Assembly (NCBI GenBank): GCA_964422925.1
Contig: CAYRDC010000006.1
Location: 75,092 to 139,091, forward strand
Origin: CAYRDC01 sp964422925
GTDB lineage: Bacteria > Bacteroidota > Bacteroidia > Chitinophagales > S012-47
Length of the DNA: 64,000 bases
Reading direction: 5' to 3'
The position numbers and the translations under genes were made by a program. The notes under the pieces are model-generated. The model was not told the DNA's origin and ran no database searches. It was given only the letters and a program-made list of their open reading frames with translations. Positions within the stretch are counted from its first letter, which is position 1; the number at the start of each line of letters is the position of its first letter. Below are positions 43,186 to 53,439 of the stretch, one piece after another.

Positions 43186-46098
43186 TTAATAATTAAACAA
43201 AGTCTCCAGGTCAACCTCTTCGAAATCGCCCAGGGATTTCAGATAATCCATATCCACGAGATCGCGGTTGCCGATCACACAATAGACATATTTTTTACCC
43301 TTGATGTGCTTGTCGAAGAAAGCCTGCAGGTCGTCCAGGGTCGCCTGTCCGGCCAGTTTGTAAATATCCTGACGGATATCATGGTCAATACCCATTTTTT
43401 CCGCTTTCAGGTAATCCCAGAAAATATCGGTCTTGGTAATACGGTTGGTTTCAATGTTTTTCATAACCGATTCGCGGGCTGACTCGAACTGCTGATCGGC
43501 ATGGGGCATATTGTTTAACAACTCCAGGACTGCCGGCATCGCATCGGGGAGCTTGTCGTTCTGGGTTCCCACGTAGCTAAAGAAATAATGATGCTTTCCG
43601 GGTTCACCCGGTGAGATAAATGCGCAATAAGCGGCATAAGCCAGTGCCCGGGCTTCACGGATGTCCTGGAAAAATATGCTGCTCAACCCGCTGCCAAAAT
43701 AATTGTTGAACAACCGGGCATAAGGTATGTTGCTCACATCAAACAGCTCGTCCCGGGCGACCAGCAACAACTCCACCTGCACCATATCATAGTTCACAAA
43801 CAGTACTTTGTTTTTAACAATGGGCGGTTCAGGGTATTTCTTACGTGGCGGAGCCTGTTTGAAACGGACCGGTACGGTATGGAAACGGTCAAGGACATTG
43901 CGTACCTGTTCCGGGCTGCGGGTGCCATAGTAAAGAATCCGGTGCTTGTAATTTACCAGGTTATGGATGAGGTCAACCAGTTCCTGCGGGTCAATAGACC
44001 TTAATTCCTTTTCAGAAATAATGTCCCGGAAGGGGGAATCCTCTACATGCTGGGCATAGTTGAAAAGTGCCCCATAGAGTATCTGATTCTTGTTATGTTT
44101 GTTGTTTTCCCGTTCCTTGAGTTTGCCGTCCACCATGTCCTCGTAGGCCTGTTGGTTTGGCTGTACATGGCGTAGGACATGTTCAAGCAATTCAATGCCT
44201 TTTTCCATGTTTTCCTCCAGGCCGGAAAGGGAAACATAAATCCGGTCTCGCCCGGTGCTTACATCCATGCTCAGGCCCAGTTTGAAAAATTCTTCCTGCA
44301 ATTGCCGGGCGGTATACTTATCCGTACCGAGGTAGGGCAGGTATTCCACGGCCAGGGCCAATTTTTTGTCATTATCCTTTCCCAGGTCAAGCACATAATA
44401 CAACTCGAAAAGCTGGTTGGTCGTGTTCGGGATATAGTAAAACTCCATACCTGAGTTAAGCGGATAACGCTGAAGATCTTTCCGGTAATCCACAAACACC
44501 GGGCTTAACCGCTGGGAAGTCATTTGATAGAACCGGGTGGCAAAATCGGATTGCTGATCGCGGTTGAGCATCAACGGGGTGATTTCGGGTTTCTCCAGCA
44601 ACAGTTTATTCTTGTTTTCGCCCTGCCGTTTGTACACGATCACGTAATTATTTCCATAGTGCTTTTTGGCGAAATCCACGATATCCTGTTTAGTGATTTT
44701 TTCCAGTTCATTGATCTCGTTGATGTAGTCAGGCCAGGGAGTTCCCATAATGAAGGCATCGACCATCATGGAAGCGCGCGCACTGTTACTTTCCATTTGG
44801 CGCATAAGATCGAGCTTCAGGTTGTTGACAGCCGCTTTTACCAGCCATTCCTCAAAATCACCGTTTTTGAGTTTTTCTATTTCGGCCAGCAGGAGGTCGC
44901 GCACATCGTCCAGGGTTTGTCCTTCGCGGGGCGAACCACTGAAAATGTGGAGGGAATAATCGCGCAGACGGTAGGCATAGGTCCAGGCATTGAGTACCTT
45001 CTGGTCCTGCAAAAGATCAATATCCACCAGCCCGGCCTGCCCGTTGTTCAATATGGCATTAATCAAATCTATCATTTGGGATTCTTTTGAATTAAACCCA
45101 TCCATTCTCCAGGCCAGCACCACCTGGGGCGCCTGCGGACCCCAAACTTCCGCTTTAATGGGTTTTTTGATCTTCTTTTCTTTCGGGAATGTGCGTTCGC
45201 TTACTTCACCTGGTTTGAGCTTCCCAAAATATTTATTGATTACCTGGATGGCTTCATCGGGGTTCAGGTCTCCGGCCAGGCAGATAGCCATATTGTTCGG
45301 AACGTAGTATTTATCGAAAAACTCATGGATCTTGACCATGGAAGGATTTTTCAGGTCTTCCCCCCGGCCGATGGTCGTGTGCGTACCATAACCATGCTTT
45401 TTAAAAGCTGTTTTAAACAATGTCTGCCAGAGCTGGGTCATATCATTGTCCTGGCCGCGGTTAAACTCTTCAAATACCGTTTCCAGCTCTGTATGGAAAA
45501 GACGCAGCACCAACTGGCTGAAGCGTTCACTTTCGAGGAAAGCCCATTTCTCCAGTTCATTGGACGGGATATCGTTGATGTACACCGTGCGCTCATCGCT
45601 GGTGTAGGCATTGGTGCCGGTAGCTCCTATGGATGAAACCATTTTATCGTACTCGTTGGGGCAGGCATATTGCGCGGCCACACCGGATAAGCTGTCAATC
45701 TGGTGGTAAATGGCTTTTTTCTTTGCCTCGTTTTTTTCGTTCCGGTGTTGCTCGTAGAGGTTAGAAATCTGTTGCAGCAGTTTTTGTTCTTCCGGCCAGT
45801 TTACGGTGGCAATTTGGCTGGTGCCCTTGAACATCATGTGCTCCAGGTAGTGGGCCAGCCCGGTGGCATCATCCGGGTCATAGGTGGAGCCTGCCCTGAC
45901 AGCGATCAGGGTTTGAATGCGCGGCTCGTCATGATTCACCGATATATACACTTTAAGACCATTGTCGAGCGTATAGATCCGCACATGCATGGGATCGTTT
46001 TCAAAAGATTGGTAAGGGATCGATTGTGCGGCCAGGTGAGCCACTGTACCGGCTGCCAGCATCAGGGCCAGACCTGCTTTCAACATTAATTGTTTCAT
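43186..46098 (-). CDS. M16 family zinc metallopeptidase (insulinase-like)
   Basis: About 970 residues from the ATG at 46098 (MKQLMLKAGLALMLAAGTVA, a signal peptide ending near LAAQ); an ATG at 46125 overlaps dnaX and is less likely. The inverted zinc motif H83-x-x-E86-H87 lies in LAHYLEHMMFKG, with a downstream Glu in ETVFEEFNRGQDND. The full-length two-half M16 architecture is present; the second half (about 530-970) lacks a zinc motif, as expected. It should act in the periplasm on small peptides or exported proteins. It follows dnaX by 16 bases on the same strand. Confidence 0.93.
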   Translation of the reverse strand: MKQLMLKAGLALMLAAGTVAHLAAQSIPYQSFENDPMHVRIYTLDNGLKVYISVNHDEPRIQTLIAVRAGSTYDPDDATGLAHYLEHMMFKGTSQIATVNWPEEQKLLQQISNLYEQHRNEKNEAKKKAIYHQIDSLSGVAAQYACPNEYDKMVSSIGATGTNAYTSDERTVYINDIPSNELEKWAFLESERFSQLVLRLFHTELETVFEEFNRGQDNDMTQLWQTLFKTAFKKHGYGTHTTIGRGEDLKNPSMVKIHEFFDKYYVPNNMAICLAGDLNPDEAIQVINKYFGKLKPGEVSERTFPKEKKIKKPIKAEVWGPQAPQVVLAWRMDGFNSKESQMIDLINAILNNGQAGLVDIDLLQDQKVLNAWTYAYRLRDYSLHIFSGSPREGQTLDDVRDLLLAEIEKLKNGDFEEWLVKAAVNNLKLDLMRQMESNSARASMMVDAFIMGTPWPDYINEINELEKITKQDIVDFAKKHYGNNYVIVYKRQGENKNKLLLEKPEITPLMLNRDQQSDFATRFYQMTSQRLSPVFVDYRKDLQRYPLNSGMEFYYIPNTTNQLFELYYVLDLGKDNDKKLALAVEYLPYLGTDKYTARQLQEEFFKLGLSMDVSTGRDRIYVSLSGLEENMEKGIELLEHVLRHVQPNQQAYEDMVDGKLKERENNKHNKNQILYGALFNYAQHVEDSPFRDIISEKELRSIDPQELVDLIHNLVNYKHRILYYGTRSPEQVRNVLDRFHTVPVRFKQAPPRKKYPEPPIVKNKVLFVNYDMVQVELLLVARDELFDVSNIPYARLFNNYFGSGLSSIFFQDIREARALAYAAYCAFISPGEPGKHHYFFSYVGTQNDKLPDAMPAVLELLNNMPHADQQFESARESVMKNIETNRITKTDIFWDYLKAEKMGIDHDIRQDIYKLAGQATLDDLQAFFDKHIKGKKYVYCVIGNRDLVDMDYLKSLGDFEEVDLETLFNY

Positions 46099-46114
46099 GG
46101 TTAAATGGCTGGTT

Positions 46115-47935
46115 TTATAGTTCAAGATCGAGATTCAGCGTGTCTTTCAGGTGTTGAATCGCGGGGTTTTTCTTTTTAAGAAATTCAAAGCGTTGTTGCG
46201 GGGTATAGGGTTTGGCTGCGTCATAGGACTTGCGAAGCTTTTCATCCACAAAGATTTCCAGTTCAAAAGTTGTCATGCCCATGCTTTCAGCCAGAAAATT
46301 TTTCACCCGGCTTATATTCTCAGTCATCAGGATTTTTTCCAGGTCATTCAGAACCGGGAATCGGATGCGGTTTTTGTCTTCTTCCACCGCTGGTTCGAAG
46401 CGTCTCATTATGGAAGCCAGGGAAGGTTTCCCGATGCTGTCCATTTTGGCAGCGCACTGTTTCCAGGCGTGAAGATAACCTGACAAGCCGGGAGCCGGAA
46501 GGTCGTTAACATTTTTTACAGATTCAGCAGAAGCCGCTTCCGGTGCTGTGCCTGTTTCGGAAGACTTTTTTTCATGGGTTTTGGCTGCTCCCCGGATCAA
46601 ATCGCCTCCAAAAAAGGAAGGACCGCTGGGAGTCACGGGAACAGTCTCCGGCTTTTTGCCTTCTGGCACCACAACGGTTTTATCAAACTTTCGGGCGATT
46701 TCTTCCCTGGGTTCCTGCACTGTCCGCGTTTCCGCAGTGACGGCCGGTTTGGATGCTGTTTCCGGGTCCCAATTTTTTTCCAGGCTCAGGCTGGCCGGGG
46801 TTTCAGGCTTTTTTTTTACGGGATCATTACCCGGGCGAAAAAGCATACCCATCCGGAGGAGGGCCAGTTCGGTATGAAGGCGTTTGTTGTTGCTGGCTTT
46901 ATAGGTTTGCTCAAACTGGTTCAGCAATTCAAGGGAAGCAAATATCTGGCGCTCTTCCAGGGCGGTGGCCTGCTCGCGGTAGCGACCGGTTAGAGTTTCC
47001 GGCACTTCCAGCAGGGAAAGGGTCACTTCCGTCCGGCTCATAAGAAGGTCGCGCAGGTGTTGCGACAAACCGGCCATCACCAGGTCGCCCTCAAACCCCC
47101 TGCGAATAATCTCATCGAGCAATACCATTAACCCTGTAATGTCACCCTGCGATGCCAGTTCGGTGAGCCGGAAATAATAATCGTAGTCGAGCACATGAAG
47201 GTTTTCCGATACCACATCCCGGGTGATCTTTCCTTCTCCGAAACTGACAACTTTGTCGAAAACAGACAGGGCGTCCCGCAGCGCGCCATCTGCTTTTTGG
47301 GCAATAATGTGCAGGGCTTCGGTTTCATACTCAAACCCTTCGCTGTCTGCCACTTTTTGCAGGTAGGCCACGATATCGCTTACGCTGATGCGGTTAAAAT
47401 CAAAGATCTGGCAGCGGCTCAGGATAGTGGGAATGATCTTGTGCTTTTCGGTGGTAGCCAGGATAAAGACCGCGTGGGCGGGAGGCTCTTCCAGAGTCTT
47501 GAGAAAGGCATTAAAAGCCTGCTGGGTGAGCATATGCACCTCGTCAATAATGTAGATCTTGTACTGGCCTTTTTGCGGCAGGAAACGGACCTGTTCAATC
47601 AGGCCGCGCATTTCATCCACCGAATTGTGGGAGGCCGCATCCAGTTCATGTACATTGAAGGAAGCCGATTCGTTGAAGGAGCGGCAGGAATCGCACTTTC
47701 CGCAAGGTTCCGGTCCCGGTTCGGGCGATTCACAATTGAGCACCCGGGCCAGGATGCGCGCGCAGGTGGTTTTGCCTACCCCCCTCGGGCCGCAAAATAA
47801 AAATGCCTGCCCCAGCTGATTGTTTTTTATCGCGTTTTGCAGGGTGCGGGTTACATGCTCCTGCCCCACTACCCCGGCAAACCGTACCGGACGGTATTTC
47901 CGCGCACTGACTATATAAGGTTGCGTTTCAGACAT
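46115..47935 (-). CDS. dnaX: DNA polymerase III subunit gamma/tau
   Basis: DnaX is the clamp-loader ATPase subunit. About 606 residues from the ATG at 47935 (MSETQPYIVSARKYRPVRFA); an ATG at 47953 would add six residues. Visible motifs are Walker A GPRGVGKTTCARILARVLNC, a zinc module CESPEPGPEPCGKCDSC, Walker B YIIDEVHMLTQQAFNAFLKT and the SRC finger TILSRCQIFDF. The C-terminal tau-like region (about 360-606) is Pro/Glu/Lys-rich and then helical. No slippery frameshift site was searched for in detail. It is followed by the M16 gene. Confidence 0.96.
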   Translation of the reverse strand: MSETQPYIVSARKYRPVRFAGVVGQEHVTRTLQNAIKNNQLGQAFLFCGPRGVGKTTCARILARVLNCESPEPGPEPCGKCDSCRSFNESASFNVHELDAASHNSVDEMRGLIEQVRFLPQKGQYKIYIIDEVHMLTQQAFNAFLKTLEEPPAHAVFILATTEKHKIIPTILSRCQIFDFNRISVSDIVAYLQKVADSEGFEYETEALHIIAQKADGALRDALSVFDKVVSFGEGKITRDVVSENLHVLDYDYYFRLTELASQGDITGLMVLLDEIIRRGFEGDLVMAGLSQHLRDLLMSRTEVTLSLLEVPETLTGRYREQATALEERQIFASLELLNQFEQTYKASNNKRLHTELALLRMGMLFRPGNDPVKKKPETPASLSLEKNWDPETASKPAVTAETRTVQEPREEIARKFDKTVVVPEGKKPETVPVTPSGPSFFGGDLIRGAAKTHEKKSSETGTAPEAASAESVKNVNDLPAPGLSGYLHAWKQCAAKMDSIGKPSLASIMRRFEPAVEEDKNRIRFPVLNDLEKILMTENISRVKNFLAESMGMTTFELEIFVDEKLRKSYDAAKPYTPQQRFEFLKKKNPAIQHLKDTLNLDLEL

Positions 47936-48001
47936 AATTCTATCCCGTAGCAAATTTTCTAAATTTTATTGACTTGCCCGCTATGTAGGAGGCATAAAAA
48001 A

Positions 48002-48025
48002 GCCCGGGCAAGTAAAAACCCGGGC
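48002..48025 (-). terminator. Rho-independent terminator after the small lipoprotein gene
   Basis: GCCCGGG (48002-48008) pairs with CCCGGGC (48019-48025). On the minus strand it is followed by six T residues, so it ends the transcript of the gene at 48049-48480. Confidence 0.8.
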
Positions 48026-48048
48026 CTTATTGTTATCCTTAATCATCC

Positions 48049-48480
48049 TTATACCTTTGGAATCAGGTGAAATTCACTTTTATCTTCATCCTCAAACCAC
48101 AGTTCATCTTCCATTAATTTGAGAATAGTAACCACCCCGTCAAAATCGTCCATATCGTAATCGAACCGGATCTGAGTGTTGTTGTTGATAAATTCCCAGG
48201 TGCCATTAGTACTGATAGTAAAGGGTGTGCCTAAAACATCAATCACAAAGGAAAGTTGAGCGGTGCCTTCCTTACTCATAAACAATTCGAAGTTCTGGAA
48301 ATTATTGCTCATATCCTGGCCTGTACTGTCCACGGCCGAAGCTATGGTCCAGGTATTGGCAACCCGTTCAGTCTTGGATTTCAGGCTAAACATGGGGCCG
48401 TACTGGTACTTCTTACAGCTGTTTAGTAAAACGCTTCCGACCAGTAGCAAGGTTAAAACGGCAATGGTTGATTTTTTCAT
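48049..48480 (-). CDS. Lipocalin-like small lipoprotein
   Basis: A 143-residue protein with a lipoprotein signal and lipobox LLNSC (Cys near residue 22). The body has alternating beta strands (VANTWTIASAVDSTGQDMSN, GTAQLSFVIDVLGTPF, NGTWEFINNNTQIRFDYDMD) in the pattern of lipocalin-like Bacteroidota proteins, which often begin with a LxGxW-type strand; here NTWTI. The ligand is unknown. It has its own terminator and is preceded by purD on the same strand. Confidence 0.72.
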   Translation of the reverse strand: MKKSTIAVLTLLLVGSVLLNSCKKYQYGPMFSLKSKTERVANTWTIASAVDSTGQDMSNNFQNFELFMSKEGTAQLSFVIDVLGTPFTISTNGTWEFINNNTQIRFDYDMDDFDGVVTILKLMEDELWFEDEDKSEFHLIPKV

Positions 48481-48552
48481 GGTCTTTTGATTTTAGGTTG
48501 TTCGCAAAGTTTGCAATACATACGCAGTGTACTGGTGTATTATTGTTCAAAG

Positions 48553-49827
48553 CTATAAAATATCCCAGCCAATATCTTTCCGGTAATATTTTCCTTCAAA
48601 CTGGATTCTTTCCGCATTTTTCAGGCTTTGTGCCAGCGCCTGTTCCGGGGTTTTGGCCAGGCTGGTTACAGCCAACACCCTGCCCCCGTTGGTAAGCAAG
48701 CGGTTTTTATCATTTCTTCGGGTTCCGGAATGAAAAATGACACTGCCCTCAACCGTTTCCAGACCATTGATCACTTTGCCCTTTTCATAGCTGCCGGGAT
48801 AACCACCACTGACCAGCATTACCGTGGTGCAAGCCAGCGTATCGAGCTCCAGCCGGTATTGGTCAAGGGTTCCATCCACCATATTAATAAAGGCTTCCGC
48901 CAAGTCGGACCGGATCAAGGGAATCAGCACTTCGGCTTCCGGGTCGCCAAAGCGACAGTTATATTCTATTACATGGGGATCGCCCGCCACATTCATCAGC
49001 CCGAAATAGAGAATACCTTTGTACACCAGCCCGCGATCAGCCAGCCCCCGGATCGTTGGCTCCACGATGCGTCCGGTTATCTTGCGCATAAAAGCCTCAT
49101 TCGCGAAAGGCACAGGCGTAACGGCCCCCATGCCTCCGGTGTTCAGGCCGGTATCCCCTTCGCCAATCCGCTTATAATCTTTGGCAGGCGTCAGGAGCCG
49201 GTAATTTACCCCATCGGTCATGGCAAAAACTGAAACTTCGATCCCCTGCAGGAATTCTTCGATGACCACCGTATGCCCGGCCGCTCCGAATTTTCCCTGC
49301 AGCATAGCGCGGAATTCTTCAATGGCCTGTCCGGTGTCCTGGCAAATCAGCACCCCCTTTCCGGCCGCCAGACCATCCGCCTTGAGGACTACCGGGGGTT
49401 CCAGCCCTTCCAGGTAGCGAACCCCCTCTTCAATTTCTTCTACGGAAAAAGCCTGGTACCGGGCCGTGGGGATGTCCAGTTCCTGCATGAATTGCTTGGC
49501 AAAAGACTTGCTTCCCTCGAGGCGGGCAGCAGCAGCCGATGGGCCACATACGCGGATATGTTCAAGTTCCGGGCGCCCGGTAAAATAGTCATACAACCCG
49601 CTGACCAGGGGCGCTTCCGGCCCCGGAATGATCATTTCAATGTTTTTTTCCAGGGTAAAACGCGCCAGTGCGTCAAAATCCAGCGGATCCAGGGCAATGT
49701 TCTCACCGCATTCAGCTGTGCCGGCATTGCCCGGGGCGATATACAGGTTTTTGCACAATGGGCTGCGGCTGATGTGCCATGCCAGGGCATGTTCCCTTCC
49801 TCCGCTGCCAAGTATCAGTATATTCAT
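48553..49827 (-). CDS. purD: Phosphoribosylamine-glycine ligase
   Basis: PurD joins phosphoribosylamine and glycine with ATP in purine synthesis. About 424 residues from the ATG at 49827 (MNILILGSGGREHALAWHIS), the normal family start; an ATG at 49860 adds 11 unconserved residues. ATP-grasp features are PTARYQAFSVEEIEEGVRYL, VVLKADGLAAGKGVLICQD, GHTVVIEEFLQGIEVSVFAM and the late metal-binding region EYNCRFGDPEAEVLIPLI. It is divergent from secA. Confidence 0.96.
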   Translation of the reverse strand: MNILILGSGGREHALAWHISRSPLCKNLYIAPGNAGTAECGENIALDPLDFDALARFTLEKNIEMIIPGPEAPLVSGLYDYFTGRPELEHIRVCGPSAAAARLEGSKSFAKQFMQELDIPTARYQAFSVEEIEEGVRYLEGLEPPVVLKADGLAAGKGVLICQDTGQAIEEFRAMLQGKFGAAGHTVVIEEFLQGIEVSVFAMTDGVNYRLLTPAKDYKRIGEGDTGLNTGGMGAVTPVPFANEAFMRKITGRIVEPTIRGLADRGLVYKGILYFGLMNVAGDPHVIEYNCRFGDPEAEVLIPLIRSDLAEAFINMVDGTLDQYRLELDTLACTTVMLVSGGYPGSYEKGKVINGLETVEGSVIFHSGTRRNDKNRLLTNGGRVLAVTSLAKTPEQALAQSLKNAERIQFEGKYYRKDIGWDIL

Positions 49828-50033
49828 TGCTGTACTCATTTTGTCTGTTGTCAGAACCAAACGTTCCCGGCTGGCTTTCGCACGTGGGATGATGGGCTAA
49901 AAATACACATTCAGTTAGCTATTGAAACCGGCTGGCGGTAAAAGAGGTTATCCACATATTCTCCCAGGGCTGACACTTTGGCATATCGAAGGGCAAATTC
50001 GATGATTTCGGGGTCCTGAACAGCAATTAGTAT

Positions 50034-50041
50034 TATTTTTG
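50034..50041 (+). promoter_or_regulatory. TAnnTTTG -7 box of secA
   Basis: TATTTTTG matches the consensus and lies 41 bases before the secA ATG at 50083, in the purD/secA divergent region. Confidence 0.5.
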
Positions 50042-50082
50042 TTGCCAGGGGGCAATACATTTACCAAGCAAGATACATTTCT

Positions 50083-53000
50083 ATGGCCAATATCATCACA
50101 GGGGCAATCAGCAAACTTTTCGGGGGCAGCAAATCGGAAAGGGACATTAAGAAGATTATGCCGTTGGTGGAAGCTATAAACCGGCATTACAAATCGCTCA
50201 AAGAACTCAGCAACGATGCCCTGCGGCAAAAAACCCAGGAATTCCGGAAAATCATCCGGGAAAGGCTTAGCGATGTCCAGGCGGAAATTGATCAGTTGAA
50301 AGCCCGCGGGGAAGATCCGGAACTGACCATTCCCGAAAAGGAAGAAATCTATGCAGAACTGGACAAGCTGGATGAACAAAAGGATGAGAAGCTGGAAGAA
50401 ATCCTGGATGAACTCCTGCCCGAAGCATTTGCCGTAGTGAAGGAAACGGCCCGCAGGTTTAAGGAAAACGAACACCTTGAAGCCACAGCCACTGAACTGG
50501 ACCGGCAACTGGCAGCCAAATTCGATCATATCCATATTCAGGGTGATAAGGTAATTTATGATAATAAATGGAATGCCGGAGGCATACAGGTGACCTGGGA
50601 CATGGTGCATTATGATGTGCAGTTAATCGGTGGCATTGTGCTGCACCAGGGCAAGATTGCGGAAATGGCCACGGGCGAAGGAAAAACCCTGGTGGCCACC
50701 CTGCCGTCTTACCTGAACGGCCTGGCAGGCGAAGGCGTTCATATCGTAACCGTAAACGATTACCTGGCCAAACGTGATAGCGAGTGGATGGGGCCTATCC
50801 TGAACTTCCTCGGCCTGACGGTCGACTGCATCGACAAATCCAAGCCGCATTCCCCGGAGCGCAAGGCTGCCTACCAGGCCGATGTCACCTACGGAACCAA
50901 TAATGAATTCGGTTTCGACTACCTGCGGGACAACATGGCCCATTCACCGGAAGACCTGGTGCTGCGCAAGTTCCACTACGCTATGGTGGACGAGGTGGAC
51001 TCGGTGCTGATTGACGATGCCCGGACCCCGCTCATCATTTCCGGCCCGGTGCCCAAAGGCGAGCAGCAGGAGTTTTACAACCTGAAACCGAGGATCGAAA
51101 AACTGGTGGAAGCCCAGCGCAAAGTGGTCAGCAACTGCCTGCTGCAGGCTAAAAAACTGATCGAGGCCGGAAAAGCCGGTGAAAAAGACGGGGGCCTCTA
51201 CCTCCTGCGCGCGCACCGCGGCCTGCCCAAAAACAAAGCGCTGATCAAGTATCTGAGTGAAGAAGGCATTAAACAGATTTTGCTGAAAACCGAAGCCTAT
51301 TACCTCAGGGACCAAGCCAAAGACATGCCCCTGGTGGATGAAGAGCTTTACTTCACCATTGACGAAAAAAACAACCAGGTTGAACTGACCGATAAAGGGC
51401 TTGACCTGATCACCCAGGCCGGGGAGGAAAAAGACTTTTTCGTATTGCCGGATGTAGGTTACCAGATTGCGGATATAGAAAAATCCGACCTCAGCGATGA
51501 AGAAAAACTCGCCAAAAAGGATGCGGTGTTTCAGGATTATGCCATCAAATCCGAACGGGTGCACAGCATTCAGCAGCTTCTGAAAGCCTATACCCTGTTC
51601 GAAAAGGATGTGGAATATGTGGTCATGGACGGGCAGGTAAAGATCGTAGACGAGCAGACAGGCCGGATTATGGAAGGCAGGCGGTATTCCGATGGGCTGC
51701 ACCAGGCTATTGAAGCCAAAGAAAACGTAAAGGTAGAAGCTGCCACCCAGACCTTTGCCACGGTTACCTTACAGAATTTTTTCCGCATGTACCACAAGCT
51801 GGCCGGTATGACCGGTACGGCTGAAACCGAAGCGGCTGAATTCTGGGAAATTTACAAACTGGATGTTGTTGTCATTCCCACCAATGTCCCGGTCATCCGC
51901 AAGGATATGGAAGATTTGGTGTACCGGACCAAGCGTGAGAAATACAAATCGGTGATTGATGAAATTGAATCATTGCGTAATGCCGGTCGTCCTGTATTGG
52001 TGGGCACCACCTCAGTGGAAGTTTCTGAATTGCTGAGCCGCATGCTGAAGTTGAAAGGCATTCCGCACAATGTGCTGAACGCCAAGCAGCACCAGCGGGA
52101 AGCCCAGATTGTGGCTGAGGCGGGGCAAGCCGGCCAGGTAACCATTGCCACCAACATGGCCGGCCGTGGTACGGACATCAAGATCAGCCAGGAAGTAAGG
52201 GAGGCAGGAGGCCTGGCCATTATCGGAACGGAACGCCATGAATCAAGGCGGATCGACCGGCAGTTGCGCGGGCGGGCCGGAAGGCAGGGAGACCCGGGCA
52301 GTTCACAATTTTACGTATCGCTCGAAGATGACCTGATGCGTTTGTTTGGTTCCGAACGCATCGCCAGGGTAATGGACCGTATGGGATACAAGGAAGGGGA
52401 TGTGATCCAGCATTCCATGATTACCAAAAGTATCGAGCGGGCGCAAAAGAAAGTGGAAGAAAACAACTTCGGTATCCGCAAGCGGCTGATCGAGTATGAC
52501 GATGTGATGAACTCACAGCGTGAACTGATTTACAGGCGTAGGCGGCATGCCTTGCTGGGCGAACGCTTAAGCGTGGACATCCAGAATACTTTCTATGACC
52601 TGATTGAAGCCTTGGTGCAGGACCAGCAGGATGCCCAGGATTATGAAGGATTACGGATGGACGCCCTGCGGATCCTGTCGCTGGAATTGCCTTTCGATGA
52701 AGCCGAATTCCTCAAAGGGAATCCCTACGACCTTGCCCAGGCACTGTACGACCGGGCTACGGAATTTTATGCCCGCAAATGCGAAGCTATTCGGAAAATG
52801 GCTTTCCCGGTGTTGGAAAACATCTACCAAACCAGGCGCGACACAGTGGAATACGTGGCTATCCCCTTTACGGACGGCAAACGTATGATCAACACCAAAA
52901 CCAGCCTGCAACTGGCTCATGAGACCCGGGGTGAAGAAGTGGTCAGAAGTTTTGAAAAAACCATAGTGCTGGCCATGATTGATGAAGCCTGGAAAGATCA

Positions 53001-53406
53001 CCTCCGGCAAATGGACGATTTAAAACAATCGGTTCAGGCAGCGGTGTACGAACAAAAAGATCCTCTGCTCATTTACAAGTTTGAAGCCTTCGAATTGTTT
53101 AAAACCATGCTCCACGAGCTGAATAAAGACATCACGAGCTTTCTCTTCAAAGGCAATATCCCGATACAGCAGGGGGCCCGGGTGGAACAGGCCCGCGAGG
53201 AGCGCCACGACCCCACAGCCGGCCTGAAGACCAGCCGGGAAGATGTGCTGGCAGACCCGACCCGGCAGGCTGCCATGAATGCCGGGCAACCCAGAAAACA
53301 GGAACCCGTGCGCGTGGAAAAAGTGGGGCGCAATGACCCCTGCCCCTGCGGCAGCGGGAAAAAATATAAAAAATGCCATGGAGCGCCCACCCGGGTAAAT
53401 CCATAA
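50083..53406 (+). CDS. secA: Protein translocase ATPase SecA
   Basis: SecA is the motor of Sec export at the inner membrane. The 1107-residue length exceeds the about 900 of E. coli, as is common in Bacteroidota; the extra length includes an insertion after the first helicase motifs (about residues 320-480). Walker A is ATGEGKTLVATLPSYL (near residue 197), the DEAD-like box is MVDEVDSVLIDDARTPLIIS (near 302), and the second helicase half has VTIATNMAGRGTDIKI and RQLRGRAGRQGDPGSSQFYV. The C-terminus has a zinc-binding CPCGSGKKYKKCHG that contacts SecB or ribosomes. The start MANIITGAISKLFGGSKSER is typical. It is monocistronic. Confidence 0.97.
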   Translation: MANIITGAISKLFGGSKSERDIKKIMPLVEAINRHYKSLKELSNDALRQKTQEFRKIIRERLSDVQAEIDQLKARGEDPELTIPEKEEIYAELDKLDEQKDEKLEEILDELLPEAFAVVKETARRFKENEHLEATATELDRQLAAKFDHIHIQGDKVIYDNKWNAGGIQVTWDMVHYDVQLIGGIVLHQGKIAEMATGEGKTLVATLPSYLNGLAGEGVHIVTVNDYLAKRDSEWMGPILNFLGLTVDCIDKSKPHSPERKAAYQADVTYGTNNEFGFDYLRDNMAHSPEDLVLRKFHYAMVDEVDSVLIDDARTPLIISGPVPKGEQQEFYNLKPRIEKLVEAQRKVVSNCLLQAKKLIEAGKAGEKDGGLYLLRAHRGLPKNKALIKYLSEEGIKQILLKTEAYYLRDQAKDMPLVDEELYFTIDEKNNQVELTDKGLDLITQAGEEKDFFVLPDVGYQIADIEKSDLSDEEKLAKKDAVFQDYAIKSERVHSIQQLLKAYTLFEKDVEYVVMDGQVKIVDEQTGRIMEGRRYSDGLHQAIEAKENVKVEAATQTFATVTLQNFFRMYHKLAGMTGTAETEAAEFWEIYKLDVVVIPTNVPVIRKDMEDLVYRTKREKYKSVIDEIESLRNAGRPVLVGTTSVEVSELLSRMLKLKGIPHNVLNAKQHQREAQIVAEAGQAGQVTIATNMAGRGTDIKISQEVREAGGLAIIGTERHESRRIDRQLRGRAGRQGDPGSSQFYVSLEDDLMRLFGSERIARVMDRMGYKEGDVIQHSMITKSIERAQKKVEENNFGIRKRLIEYDDVMNSQRELIYRRRRHALLGERLSVDIQNTFYDLIEALVQDQQDAQDYEGLRMDALRILSLELPFDEAEFLKGNPYDLAQALYDRATEFYARKCEAIRKMAFPVLENIYQTRRDTVEYVAIPFTDGKRMINTKTSLQLAHETRGEEVVRSFEKTIVLAMIDEAWKDHLRQMDDLKQSVQAAVYEQKDPLLIYKFEAFELFKTMLHELNKDITSFLFKGNIPIQQGARVEQAREERHDPTAGLKTSREDVLADPTRQAAMNAGQPRKQEPVRVEKVGRNDPCPCGSGKKYKKCHGAPTRVNP

Positions 53407-53439
53407 GGTTTATAAACTTGCAGTCAATCTCCAACCGCC